From Photorhabdus bodei (GTDB lineage Bacteria > Pseudomonadota > Gammaproteobacteria > Enterobacterales > Enterobacteriaceae), in NCBI RefSeq assembly GCF_003287735.1, contig NZ_NSCM01000019.1, positions 1-64,000 of the forward strand: a stretch of 64,000 bases of DNA, in the 5' to 3' direction. Under the pieces are notes generated by a model that saw nothing but the letters and a program-made list of their open reading frames with translations, had not been told where the DNA came from and searched no databases. This document shows positions 1 through 9,829 of this stretch, piece by piece (the stretch's first letter is position 1; the number at the start of each line of letters is the position of its first letter). The position numbers and the translations under genes are program-made.

Positions 1-1255
1 GCCCGTACAGCAGATAGTGACCGGCATGGAGATTGACCGAGAAGACGGTTTCCGTCGGGGTGTGGAAGGTGTAAATCACTCCCTCGCCATCAGTGAAATG
101 GGTTTCCTCGCCGTCGCGGCGCAGGTGCTGCGACCAGTCGTCGGCCCATTGGGGGCCGAACAGCCCGGACAGGGCGGCGGTGGAGCGGTAAGTCCGGTTG
201 AGGGTCAGCGGCAATACCCCCGGCAGGGCCAGCACCGGCCAGACCTGTAAGAAGTCGCCGGTCGCCACGTCCACCGGCTCGCCGGCTTTGTGACAGAGCT
301 GGCTGTCACAGCCGGTTTTTTTCACCGACGGGGTGGGGGGTGATTCATGGGGGCGGTTTTTGTTCCCTCTGGGCAGGGGGAGCAGGCCGGCAATGGCGAC
401 CAGCCAGCGCAGGTCTTTGTTGCTGGCGGTCAGGATAGTCAGGGCGTCACCGGTTTGTGTGGTGAGGGCAATCGAGGCGGCGGCGCTGTTGATATTGGCG
501 TCACAGGCGGTGCGGTGGCCCAGCCGGGCAATCGGCCTGCCGTTGGCAAACACGGTTTTGGCGCCTTCGGCAATCACCACCGGGCCGGGGTGGTCGCCGC
601 ACACAATTTTGTCCCCCTGTCGGGCCACCGGCCGGCCTTCAAAAAAGACATCCGGCGACCCCTCGACAATCTGGCCTTTATTCGCCCCGTACTGCCCGAG
701 CGCCGCGCCCACGGACGAGACCAGTCCGCCGACAAAACCGCCCGCCAGTCCGACCGCCGCCCCGGCGACCACGGCCATCGCCAGGCCGCCGGTCGCCACA
801 ACTAGCCCGCTGACGGCCACCGCAGCCAGTGCGCCAAGCAACACGCCGCCCAGCGCCCCCCATAACCCGGCGCTTTTGTTCTGGTGGGCAATCGCATCCC
901 CGAGCCGGGCCGGGGCCTGGCCTTCGGTGGCGACGGTGCGCTGGCCCCAAAGCGACATCACGCCATGCGTGAGGCTTTCGCCGATATCACTGCCTATCTG
1001 CGCCCCCAGCTTCCCGGCGGCCACCCCGGCGACCAGCGGAAGGACGGCGGGGGCGCCGCCCACCGCAACGGTATACGTCATCGCCGCCGCCAGCGAATGA
1101 CGCTGAAAATCCTCACTTTCCAGATAATTCAGCACCGTATCGGCAGAAGAGCTGCCTTCGGTCGGCGGCGGAGCATTATCCGCGGCGGCCGTCTTTGTTT
1201 GGGGTGTACGCTGCGCGGCGCCGGCCCCCAGCCAGGCCATCATCAAGACACTCAT
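1..1255 (-). CDS. PAAR-domain Rhs-family toxin, N-terminal part (runs off the left edge)
   Basis: An open minus-strand frame of 418 codons starts at the ATG at 1253-1255, with a strong GGGAGGGG ribosome site five bases upstream, and leaves the window still open. Residues ~57-80 and ~128-180 are glycine/alanine-rich hydrophobic stretches that look like paired membrane segments. A PAAR region follows at ~195-260 (GRPVARQGD, then GRPIARLGH). At ~330-355 a DUF6531-type start of the Rhs shell is seen (GEPVDVATGDF, LTLNRTYRS). Family knowledge: such proteins cap a type VI secretion spike and carry a variable C-terminal toxin inside the Rhs cocoon; the toxin and any immunity gene lie outside this window. 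TM-PAAR-Rhs effectors usually need an Eag (DUF1795) chaperone encoded nearby, and I see none here. GC content is visibly far above that of the genes to the right, typical of Rhs cores and suggestive of transfer. Confidence 0.85.
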   Translation of the reverse strand, partial: MSVLMMAWLGAGAAQRTPQTKTAAADNAPPPTEGSSSADTVLNYLESEDFQRHSLAAAMTYTVAVGGAPAVLPLVAGVAAGKLGAQIGSDIGESLTHGVMSLWGQRTVATEGQAPARLGDAIAHQNKSAGLWGALGGVLLGALAAVAVSGLVVATGGLAMAVVAGAAVGLAGGFVGGLVSSVGAALGQYGANKGQIVEGSPDVFFEGRPVARQGDKIVCGDHPGPVVIAEGAKTVFANGRPIARLGHRTACDANINSAAASIALTTQTGDALTILTASNKDLRWLVAIAGLLPLPRGNKNRPHESPPTPSVKKTGCDSQLCHKAGEPVDVATGDFLQVWPVLALPGVLPLTLNRTYRSTAALSGLFGPQWADDWSQHLRRDGEETHFTDGEGVIYTFHTPTETVFSVNLHAGHYLLYG

Positions 1256-1270
1256 GACCCCTCCCGGACG

Positions 1271-1438
1271 TTATGGCTCATGACTCAGGCGAAGCTGAAA
1301 CGTGGTCATGATGGTGAGCAGCGGCTTTGGCTGGGTTGGGGACATGTGGCAGATTAGACCGTCGGTGCCTTGAGCACTCAGGCGGTCAGCAATTTGTCCG
1401 GCGCTCAATCGCCAGCATTGGTTTTTTGGGAATGGCAT
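1271..1438 (-). CDS. Small ORF (55 aa) directly upstream of the Rhs gene
   Basis: I do not recognise this protein. It starts MPFPKNQCWRL and ends TFQLRLSHEP. Its ATG (1436-1438) has a good ribosome site (AGGGAG, four-base spacer), and its stop lies 15 bases before the Rhs start on the same strand, so the two could be cotranscribed. There is no signal peptide or membrane segment; two cysteines are present. It is much shorter than an Eag chaperone (about 140-150 residues). It may be a small accessory gene or the remnant of a longer one. The spacing and ribosome site are the only support. Confidence 0.4.
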   Translation of the reverse strand: MPFPKNQCWRLSAGQIADRLSAQGTDGLICHMSPTQPKPLLTIMTTFQLRLSHEP

Positions 1439-1765
1439 CACGCTCCCTTATCATTGGCAAGTTACGTCAGAACTATCTATAAAGCGATAAAGGCGCCAGC
1501 AGTTTGTCGCTGATAGTCTTATTGATAACCTGTATGAACAGGCAACGTCGGGAATATTCCATTGCGGCTTAAGAGCATCGTGAAGATAGCTAATCAGTCG
1601 TTTTATGTGTTTAATATCCAGTCAAAAACATATAACAAAAAACTTATGTTGTCCCGTCTGTTTGTCTGATGAATATTTGATTAACTTAATAAATGTGACA
1701 TAAATCGCAAATTTTTTAACTTGCTACACTCACTAAAAATCCGATTTAAGTGAAGATCAGGTTAA
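1439..1765. other. Non-coding gap between the Rhs locus and degS
   Basis: No convincing gene. Base composition changes here from GC-rich on the Rhs side to AT-rich towards degS, which marks the edge of the Rhs insertion. The promoter for the Rhs unit should lie here, but I could not pick a clear -10/-35 pair. Confidence 0.4.
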
Positions 1766-2827
1766 TTAATATTCATCGTATTCTTCAATGGTCACTTGCA
1801 ACGATAATATTTTCCCATTGCGCAATAAAGTGACAGGAACAACGCTGCCGGGGCGTATTTCAGCCACTTGATCCATTGTTTCAACCGCAGAAATAGCGGG
1901 TTTATTATTGACGCTAGTAACGATATCGCCCACTTTAATACCGGCTTTTTGCGCTGGTCCGTTTGCAGTCACCTGAAATACTCGTAACCCCTGAATCTGG
2001 TTAATATTGCCGTTAGAAGAGCGAATATGTGGCAGCTCTTGTGACGTTATGCCGATAAAACCTCGGATAACTCGTCCATCACGGATAAGTTTCTGCATAA
2101 TCTTAGTGGCGAGTTCAGTCGGAATAGCAAACCCCAATCCTTCTGGCGTTTCACCATTTTCACTTTTATCGAATGATAATGTATTGATACCCACCAGCTC
2201 ACCAAGGGTGTTAATCAGTGCACCGCCGGAGTTACCTTGATTAATGGAAGCATCAGTTTGGAGAAAGTTTTGGCGGCGGGTAGGGCTTAATCCAACGCGA
2301 CCGGTAGCGCTAATAATCCCTTGAGTAATGGTTTGCCCCAAGTTGTAAGGGTTACCGATGGCGAGAACGACATCTCCCACATGCGCGACTCTATTTGGAT
2401 TAATCGTTATGACAGGCAGGCTCTCGGCATTAATTTTCAGGACAGCAAGATCCGTTAAGCTATCAGAACCTATGACCAGAGCTTCATAAAAATGACCGTC
2501 TTGCAGTGCAACAATAATTTGTCCTGCATTATTAATGACGTGTTTATTGGTAAGGATGTAGCCTTTATCACTCATGATGACGCCAGAACCAAGGGTATGG
2601 TTTTCCCGACCTTGATGAGAAAAACTCCCCATGTTGCTGCTGTAGACGTTAACCACGGCGGGCGCCGCCCTGCGGACACCTTTATTAAAGCTGAATGGAA
2701 CTTCGTCATTACTGTTGCTGGTAATTGCAGATATCAGCCCGCTAGGGCGCAGCGATGGAATGGTAATGAGTAAAATTACAGCGACAAGTAATCCTAAAAA
2801 AGCAGAGCGCAGCAACTTGGCAATCAT
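1766..2827 (-). CDS. degS: Outer-membrane-stress sensor serine endoprotease DegS
   Basis: DegS is an inner-membrane-anchored periplasmic trimeric protease. It senses the C-termini of unfolded porins through its PDZ domain and cuts RseA, releasing sigma-E. The 353-residue length is normal. Residues ~5-25 form the single uncleaved membrane anchor. The trypsin-like catalytic triad is visible as His96 (LTNKHV), Asp126 (LTDLAVL) and Ser200 (GNSGGAL). One PDZ domain follows at ~255-345 (GLRVFQVTANGPAQKAGIKVGD). One PDZ plus an N-terminal anchor separates it from DegQ/DegP, which have two PDZ domains and a signal peptide. The start matches the family start. It follows degQ on the same strand as in E. 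coli, but about 2.1 kb away instead of about 90 bases, so it probably has its own promoter. Confidence 0.96.
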   Translation of the reverse strand: MIAKLLRSAFLGLLVAVILLITIPSLRPSGLISAITSNSNDEVPFSFNKGVRRAAPAVVNVYSSNMGSFSHQGRENHTLGSGVIMSDKGYILTNKHVINNAGQIIVALQDGHFYEALVIGSDSLTDLAVLKINAESLPVITINPNRVAHVGDVVLAIGNPYNLGQTITQGIISATGRVGLSPTRRQNFLQTDASINQGNSGGALINTLGELVGINTLSFDKSENGETPEGLGFAIPTELATKIMQKLIRDGRVIRGFIGITSQELPHIRSSNGNINQIQGLRVFQVTANGPAQKAGIKVGDIVTSVNNKPAISAVETMDQVAEIRPGSVVPVTLLRNGKILSLQVTIEEYDEY

Positions 2828-4726
2828 GGGTATTATTCAGTGTGAGTTAATGAGTCATGGCAGGATAACATAGAAATTAACAGACACCGCATTATGCTGT
2901 ATCTACTTTTAGCGCTTCGATTATCACTATTGAGTTTTCATTAATCATAAAACGAAAAAATTTGTACTGACAGTTTACATGGGTATTAAACTTTTTTTAT
3001 CGCATTTTGCTACAAACGGAGGGGTTTTAACGCTGTTTTCACTGTCTTTAATTTTTCGTTTTAGCGCTTTTTATTTACTTCGTAATGTTGAGATTCATTC
3101 AGATTAAATCATGTGAGGTGTCGTTTTTCATATCGTTTGAAAACAAGGCGTGACAAAAATTTTCACTCATTCAGGTAAGATAAGGTACGCTTTATCTGCA
3201 TATGATAAACCAGTCGTTAAAAAACCGTTTATGGTTTATCAGTGTAGTTTTAAAATCTGGAAAAAATAGTAAGCGTATTATGAAAAAACAGGTAAAAACT
3301 TTAATCATTAAAGGTGAAAATAAGTGATTAAGGCTTTTTAAAATGGGTAAAAAATTCGACGTTATACTGACATTGTAAGAGAAAACATCAGGAAAAACCG
3401 GTTTTGAATTGATTAACAAAGTGACTGCGTTAATATAATAATAAGAATAAAAGTATTTAATAGGATTAACCAAATTAAGCTAATGTGCTTAAATAAGCGG
3501 TTTTGTATGGGTTGTAAGACGTTTATGAAAAACAGAGTCAATCATTAAAGAAAATCGATAAACATTTAGGTTGACTAGATTAGCAGTATTAAAAATGATT
3601 AAATAAGTAGGTATTGATCTTAAATACTATTAGTATATCTGTTATCTGCTCTGGTTTTAAAGTTGAAGAGTAAAATACGGGAAAAGAGAAAACCTAAACA
3701 TCAGTTTAATGAAAATGGGAAAGTTAAATACGTATCAGGAAACGAAAAATCATTAGGTTTATAAAAACTGCTTAATCAAAACCATCTATTGGATGCATTT
3801 TTGCTTTAAAAAATAGGAAAACCCCAGTAATGATAATTGTTTTACAGATTCCATCTCTTTTAACATGGTTAACTTTCTCTTTTTACTTGTATTTCCAGTT
3901 ATTAGTGAATGCAAGCATTTTTTATCGGTAATTAACTCATCTGAGGATTTAAAAAGTAAGTATCCCATTAATGCCAGTTTTTTAAAAGGTACAGAGTAAA
4001 TAAACATGGTCTATTCCTTACTATGAGCATTTAAAAGTGAGAATGCAGAGAAATTAAAGGTTTTATGTGAAAGTAAAAGGCGGATTTAACTCAATGATGC
4101 ATTTTTTATAAGAACAGTTAATTACATTTAATCAAATGCTATTAACCATTAACAGAAAGTTGAAAAGAAATCATCAGGTAAAGGAATATTACTCGGTACG
4201 TTGATATTAAAGTGTTTTCTCACCATTATTTTACTAAGCAAGTTATATACCCTATGGATTTCAAGATGAATCGCGGCGGCAAGGGAGCGAATCCCCGGGA
4301 GCATAGGTAACTATGTGACCGGGGTGAGTGAGTGCAGCCAACAAAGAGGCAACTTGAAAGATGACGGGTATAAACATAACGCAATAAAAAGAGGGATAAA
4401 ACGGTTAATGTGGTAGGATTTAACTTCTAAATAGAGAGTTGATTATCCGAAAAGATATAAGGGGTATCTTTAATATCATCAGGCTATTTACTGGCATAAT
4501 TTATGCCGTAAAATAAAAGGTGGTAATCTATAAAAATCTCTCAGGATTGAGAGTAAACAGCATCAGTAAAGATAAAAAACGGGTATGATTAACGTTTGTT
4601 AAATGTAAAATACGATATGCCATGATGATTAAACTTAATAAAAAGCAGGTGTTAAGAGTGGTAAAAACAACGGTTAAAACTTTATACCGATTAAAATCAG
4701 AGGTTAAAACAATGGATTATATTTTT
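2828..4726. other. AT-rich region of about 1.9 kb without a convincing gene
   Basis: This stretch sits between degS and a decayed antitoxin gene. It is strongly AT-rich, poor in C on the + strand, and full of stop codons in all frames, which suggests an eroded insertion. The only ORF with a hint of a ribosome site is 3786-4007 on the minus strand (73 codons, starts MFIYSVPFKK, AAGGA about seven bases upstream); it resembles nothing I know and I do not call it a gene. One complete ERIC-type repeat lies inside at 4246-4372. The degS promoter is expected near 2830-2900. Confidence 0.5.
4246..4372 (-). repeat. ERIC-type intergenic repeat, copy 1
   Basis: A 127-bp imperfect palindrome running from TATACCCTATGGATTTCAAG to GATGACGGGTATA. 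The cores GATTCGCTCCC and GACCGGGGTGAGTGAG resemble the conserved inner parts of enterobacterial ERIC/IRU elements. It is the reverse complement of the copies at 6424, 7229 and 59138. ERICs are non-autonomous, transcribed repeats that often sit in 3' regions. Confidence 0.85.
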
Positions 4727-4915
4727 TCATAACTTAACGCGTCCTTCTTCCACAATATCCAGCCGTTCGGTTAAAAAGTCAGAGTTAGCTTTTTCTTGTT
4801 GCAAAAAGGAATTCCAACAGGGTTTAACCGGCCGCAGAATAATGATATCGCTTTCACGAATAATCTCCAATTCGTTCACTCCCTCGAAATCAAGGTCGCG
4901 AGGGATATCAGCCAT
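4727..4915 (-). pseudogene. N-terminally truncated VapB/VagC-type antitoxin
   Basis: The 62 residues match the body and C-terminus of VapB/MvpA-type antitoxins (PRDLDFEGVNELEIIRES, IILRPVKPCWNSF, DFLTERLDIVEEGR). The family's N-terminal DNA-binding strand, ending in a QAVRLPRDLDF-like motif, is gone: only MADI precedes PRDL, and a stop codon lies immediately upstream. The breakpoint coincides with a 37-bp perfect palindrome. Downstream, the overlapping toxin start survives (ATG at the antitoxin stop) but the frame ends after about eight codons (MKKYNPLF), where VapC should continue into LDTNICIY-type sequence. So both partners are broken: the toxin is lost and the antitoxin has no DNA-binding arm. 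Confidence 0.75.
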
Positions 4916-4948
4916 TTAAGACACAGCATAATGCTGTGTCTTAAATGG
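4912..4948. repeat. 37-bp perfect palindrome between degQ and the antitoxin remnant
   Basis: Two 18-base arms (CCATTTAAGACACAGCAT and its exact complement) flank one central A. It starts 26 bases after the degQ stop, so it may end degQ transcription, although no clear T-run follows on either strand. The ATG of the antitoxin remnant lies within its edge, so it also marks the truncation point. Confidence 0.8.
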
Positions 4949-4974
4949 CATTAGATCGATTTTTACTAAAAGTA

Positions 4975-6351
4975 TTAATTTCTCAGTAATAGATAGATAC
5001 TTTCTTCACCGCGAAGAATGTTCAGAGCTATGACGGGTGGTTTTGAATCAATAACTTTGCGCAGTTCATTAATATTCTGTACCCGTTCATTATTGATCCC
5101 AACAATCAGGTCATTTTTCTGTAAGCCAGATAACGCCGCCGGTGAGTTTTGAGTAACACTATCGATTTTCACACCGTAAGTCCCTTTCACTTCACCATTG
5201 CTTAGGGTTGCGCCTTGCAGGGCAAGGGTTAGATTTCCGGCTTTGGTTGTTTGACCTTCACTGTTTTCCAGCGTAACAGAAACCTCCATTGGCTTACCTT
5301 TACGCAATAAACCAATTTTAATTTCTTTACCTGGTATCGTTGTGCCGATTTTGGCTTTCAGTTCAGCAAAGCTACTAATCTTCTTACCCTCAACGGAAAT
5401 AAGAATATCGCCAGATTTAATACCTGCTTTCGCGGCTGCGGATTTTGGTAATACTTCACTGACAAATGCTCCGCGCTGGGCGTCAATATTGAATGCCTTA
5501 GCGATATCGGAATTCATTTCAGTACCTTTAATACCGAGGATACCGCGTTTTACTTCACCATGCGCGATAAGCTGCTCGCTCAGGGTTTTTGCCATATTAC
5601 TTGGGATAGCAAAGCCGATACCGATGTTACCACCACCTGGGGCTAGAATGGCGGTATTGATACCGATTAATTCACCATTCAAATTAACCAGCGCGCCACC
5701 AGAGTTGCCACGGTTAATAGAGGCATCTGTCTGGATGAAGTTTTCCAATCCTTCCAGATTCAAACCGCTACGCCCTAACGCGGAGATAATGCCGGAAGTT
5801 GCAGTTTGACCAAGGCCGAATGGATTACCAACCGCAACAGCGAAATCACCAACTCGGAGCTTATCAGAATCGGCCATAGTAATTGCAGTTAAGTTCTTAG
5901 CATCTTTCAGTTGCAGCAAGGCAATGTCTGTCTGAGGATCGCGGCCTAATAATTTGGCTTCATATTCACGGCCATCATTCAATTGCACACGGATTTTATC
6001 TGCATTCTCAATAACGTGATTGTTGGTTAATATATAACCTTTGGCGGCGTCAATGATGACACCTGAACCAAGCCCTTGGAATGGGCGGGTACTTTCACGG
6101 CCCATGGGTAGGTTTGGACCAAAGAAGAATCTGAATTCTTCAGGTATACTCTGTTCCTGTTGTACTTGCGTACCAGAGACATGCACGCTGACAACGGCTG
6201 GCAGGACTTTTTCAAGCATCGGTGCGAGGCTTGGCAACGCCTGACCGGCGATAGCAGCAGGCAAAGCAGCATTGCTAATCGTAGGGACAGAAATTGTAGA
6301 CAATCCGATACTGATTGCTAATGCACTAAGGAATAAGTGTTTTCTTTTCAT
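4975..6351 (-). CDS. degQ: Periplasmic serine endoprotease/chaperone DegQ
   Basis: DegQ is an HtrA-family oligomeric protease that degrades or refolds unfolded periplasmic proteins. The 458-residue length is that of DegQ. The N-terminus is a cleavable signal peptide (basic MKRKH, hydrophobic core, cut probably after SNA at ~28). The catalytic triad is His112 (LTNNHV), Asp142 (TDIALLQL) and Ser217 (GNSGGAL). Two PDZ domains follow at ~265-350 and ~375-455, with the ending NILRGEESIYLLLRN. It is called DegQ rather than DegP because of the short LA loop after ~60 and its place beside zapG and degS, the E. coli order. The gap to degS is unusually long and holds a decayed antitoxin gene. Confidence 0.95.
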   Translation of the reverse strand: MKRKHLFLSALAISIGLSTISVPTISNAALPAAIAGQALPSLAPMLEKVLPAVVSVHVSGTQVQQEQSIPEEFRFFFGPNLPMGRESTRPFQGLGSGVIIDAAKGYILTNNHVIENADKIRVQLNDGREYEAKLLGRDPQTDIALLQLKDAKNLTAITMADSDKLRVGDFAVAVGNPFGLGQTATSGIISALGRSGLNLEGLENFIQTDASINRGNSGGALVNLNGELIGINTAILAPGGGNIGIGFAIPSNMAKTLSEQLIAHGEVKRGILGIKGTEMNSDIAKAFNIDAQRGAFVSEVLPKSAAAKAGIKSGDILISVEGKKISSFAELKAKIGTTIPGKEIKIGLLRKGKPMEVSVTLENSEGQTTKAGNLTLALQGATLSNGEVKGTYGVKIDSVTQNSPAALSGLQKNDLIVGINNERVQNINELRKVIDSKPPVIALNILRGEESIYLLLRN

Positions 6352-6712
6352 CTAATTTTGTTCTCTTGTATACCTAAGCCGAAAGCTAATTGAGTTAATT
6401 CTGGCAAGCTGCCATGATTACTCTATACCTATCATCCTTCAAGTTGCCTCTTTGTTGGCTGCACTCACTCACCCCGGTCACATAGTTATCTATGCTCCCG
6501 GGGATTCGCTCCCTTGCCGCCGCGATGCATCTTGAAATCCATAAGGTATATGACTGTTAATTATTAAATAAAGTTCATCGGGCAAACAGATTTAGCATGA
6601 TTCTTTACAGGTATTTACATGATTGGAAAACAAAAAAACAAAACTTGTAGGTAGATAATAGATTTTACATTTGAATTAATGCTGTGGCACACGATGTGCC
6701 ACAGCAGGGTAT
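6352..6712. other. degQ-zapG intergenic region
   Basis: This holds the degQ promoter region and one full ERIC repeat (6424-6550). A GTGGCACACGATGTGCCACAG hairpin-like inverted repeat at about 6682-6704, just past the zapG stop, probably terminates zapG. Confidence 0.5.
6424..6550 (+). repeat. ERIC-type intergenic repeat, copy 2
   Basis: Complete 127-bp copy, opposite in orientation to copy 1, lying between degQ and zapG. The ends are TATACCTATCATCC and CATAAGGTATA; the inner core CCGGTCACATAGTTATC and CCCGGGGATTCGCTCCC is conserved among all copies in the window. Confidence 0.85.
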
Positions 6713-7117
6713 TTACTGGTTTTTTTCATTCATCGGACGAAACAGGCCGGAAGCGCCATCGGAATAATCTCTTGGTGGCATTTTAACCGGAGATTGATCA
6801 TTATCCGCTTCTGACTCAGTCAATCGATAATTAAATGGATTTTCTTGTGCTGGCATATTCGGCATCAGTTCATGAGAGCTTTTAGCCATATGTTGATATA
6901 ACTGACGATAATCGCGAGCCATATTGTCGAGTAATTCTGCACTACGGGCAAAATGACCAACTAATTCTTTACGGTACTCTTCCAGTTCTGATTTATTATT
7001 CTCCAGTTCAGTTTGTAAGGCTTTTTGCTGGCGCAGCTTAGTGTTACCAAAACGCATAACTAGCGCTCCGATAGCAAAACCAACCACCAAGCCAATCAGT
7101 GCATACTCCCAAGTCAT
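6713..7117 (-). CDS. zapG: Z-ring/cell-envelope coordination protein ZapG (YhcB, DUF1043)
   Basis: ZapG is a small inner-membrane protein that links cell division, elongation and envelope synthesis. The 134-residue protein has one N-terminal membrane segment (YALIGLVVGFAIGALVM, ~5-21), then a long coiled coil (~28-90) and a proline-rich tail, the standard DUF1043 layout. It stands alone between two ERIC repeats in the same orientation. Gene order with degQ on one side and divergent zapE on the other matches E. coli. Confidence 0.93.
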   Translation of the reverse strand: MTWEYALIGLVVGFAIGALVMRFGNTKLRQQKALQTELENNKSELEEYRKELVGHFARSAELLDNMARDYRQLYQHMAKSSHELMPNMPAQENPFNYRLTESEADNDQSPVKMPPRDYSDGASGLFRPMNEKNQ

Positions 7118-7228
7118 AGCTACTCCTTCATCGACATCGTTGTTCCGCAGAATGTTTCACTTAATTATCGTCACTATAACCGTTAATCTAGTTAGAGTGG
7201 AATATTGATCATGATTTACATTTGCTTG

Positions 7229-7355
7229 TATACCCGTCATCTTTCAAGTTGCCTCTTTGTTGGCCGCACTCACTCACCCCGGTCTCATAGTTATCTATGC
7301 TCCCGGGGATTCGCTCCCTTGCCGTCGCGATGCATCTTGAAATTCATAGGGTATA
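7229..7355 (+). repeat. ERIC-type intergenic repeat, copy 3
   Basis: Complete copy between the divergent zapG and zapE genes, in the same orientation as copy 2. Because it sits between two divergent starts, it must separate or carry promoter elements of one of them. Confidence 0.85.
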
Positions 7356-7460
7356 GATCTTATTGTGGACCTTATTGTAGACAATTGATCCGGTAATAAG
7401 GTCAATCTGAATCATAAAAACGATAAAAAACGGGCGATTATTTTAAGGATTGTTATTGTT

Positions 7461-8591
7461 ATGCCATCATTGATTACCCCTTCATCATACTATCAAGAAG
7501 CCCTTTCTAAGGGTAAATACCAACCAGATGATGTTCAGCGCCAAGTTGTAGCGCAATTGGATACCATTCACAATACTCTGATTAATGCTTCTCCCGGCAA
7601 TCCCGTAAGGCGACAAAGCTTGAAAAGGCGTCTGAGTAAACTGTTAGGAAAGCAGGCTTCAATGAGCTGTGCGCCTGTTCAAGGGCTTTATATGTGGGGG
7701 GGCGTTGGTAGAGGGAAAACTTGGTTAATGGATATGTTTTACCAGAGTTTACCCGGTGAAAGAAAACTACGTTTGCATTTCCATCGTTTTATGCTGCGGG
7801 TACATGAAGAATTAAAGGTATTGCAAGGGCATGAAAATCCGCTGGATATTGTGGCTGATGGTTTTAAAACGGAAACAGATGTACTTTGCTTTGATGAATT
7901 TTTTGTCTCCGATATTACTGATGCTATGATTCTTGGTACATTGTTGGAAGCGCTGTTTGTCAGGGGGATTACCTTGATTGCAACGTCAAATATTCCTCCT
8001 GATGAACTCTATCGTAATGGTTTACAGAGAGCTCGCTTTTTGCCTGCTATTGAGCAGATCAAAAAATATTGTGACGTGATGAATGTGGATTCGGGTATTG
8101 ACTATCGGTTGCGCACGTTGACTCAAGCTCATCTCTATTTCACACCGCTGAATGAAGATAATGAACGCGCGATGGATCGAATGTTTATTCTTTTGGCCGG
8201 TAATAGCGGTGAGCAAGCCGCTGTATTGGAAATTAACCACCGGCGGATGCCCGCGATTCGTCATGCTGACGGTGTATTGGCAATTGGATTTAAAGTTTTG
8301 TGTGAAGATGCGCGTAGTCAGATGGATTACATTGTTTTGTCAAAACTTTATCACACGGTTTTGTTATATCAGGTTCCAGCGATAATGCCGGGTAATGAAA
8401 ATGCCGCTCGCCGTTTCCTGGCACTGGTTGATGAATTTTACGAACGCCGGGTAAAATTGATAATTAATGCGGCGGTGCCGATGGAGCAAATTTACCAAGG
8501 GGTGTTGTTGGTTTTCGAATACCAGCGTTGCTTATCCCGTTTGCAAGAGATGCAAAGTGAAGAGTATCTGAAATTACCTCATTTACCTTAA
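7461..8591 (+). CDS. zapE: Cell-division AFG1-like ATPase ZapE
   Basis: ZapE is a cytoplasmic ATPase that joins the Z-ring late in constriction and matters under low oxygen or high temperature. At 376 residues it has the family's length. The Walker A motif is at 80-87 (GGVGRGKT), Walker B at 141-146 (VLCFDE) followed by FFVSDITDAM, and an arginine-rich sensor region near 180-195 (SNIPPDELYRNGLQRARFLP). No signal peptide. It is divergent from zapG and upstream of rplM-rpsI, as in E. coli. Confidence 0.95.
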   Translation: MPSLITPSSYYQEALSKGKYQPDDVQRQVVAQLDTIHNTLINASPGNPVRRQSLKRRLSKLLGKQASMSCAPVQGLYMWGGVGRGKTWLMDMFYQSLPGERKLRLHFHRFMLRVHEELKVLQGHENPLDIVADGFKTETDVLCFDEFFVSDITDAMILGTLLEALFVRGITLIATSNIPPDELYRNGLQRARFLPAIEQIKKYCDVMNVDSGIDYRLRTLTQAHLYFTPLNEDNERAMDRMFILLAGNSGEQAAVLEINHRRMPAIRHADGVLAIGFKVLCEDARSQMDYIVLSKLYHTVLLYQVPAIMPGNENAARRFLALVDEFYERRVKLIINAAVPMEQIYQGVLLVFEYQRCLSRLQEMQSEEYLKLPHLP

Positions 8592-9273
<682 letters not shown>

Positions 9274-9285
9274 TCGGGATTATAG

Positions 9286-9681
<396 letters not shown>

Positions 9682-9712
9682 TTTTTTGTCTTTATGGCAA
9701 TTATTTAATGTG

Positions 9713-9740
9713 CAAACCCGTCTTTGTGGCGGGTTTTTTA
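9713..9740 (+). terminator. Rho-independent terminator after rpsI
   Basis: AAACCCG and CGGGTTT arms with a nine-base loop, followed by a T-rich run. It lies about 30 bases after the rpsI stop. Confidence 0.75.
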
Positions 9741-9829
9741 CTTAATTATCCACACACTTCCCCCAAAATGTACAAAATCTGGTAAACTAGTGCCAATTTT
9801 TGCCTCATCCATTTGTCTGCCTACTATCT

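Noticed and set aside
333..1357. Several overlapping + strand ORFs up to 255 codons in the first 1.4 kb
   Set aside because: They are GC-rich antisense shadows of the minus-strand PAAR-Rhs frame, which has the domains, ribosome site and unbroken reading.
3192..3473. 93-codon minus-strand ORF in the degS-degQ gap
   Set aside because: Tyrosine-, isoleucine- and phenylalanine-rich translation typical of random AT-rich DNA; no ribosome site.
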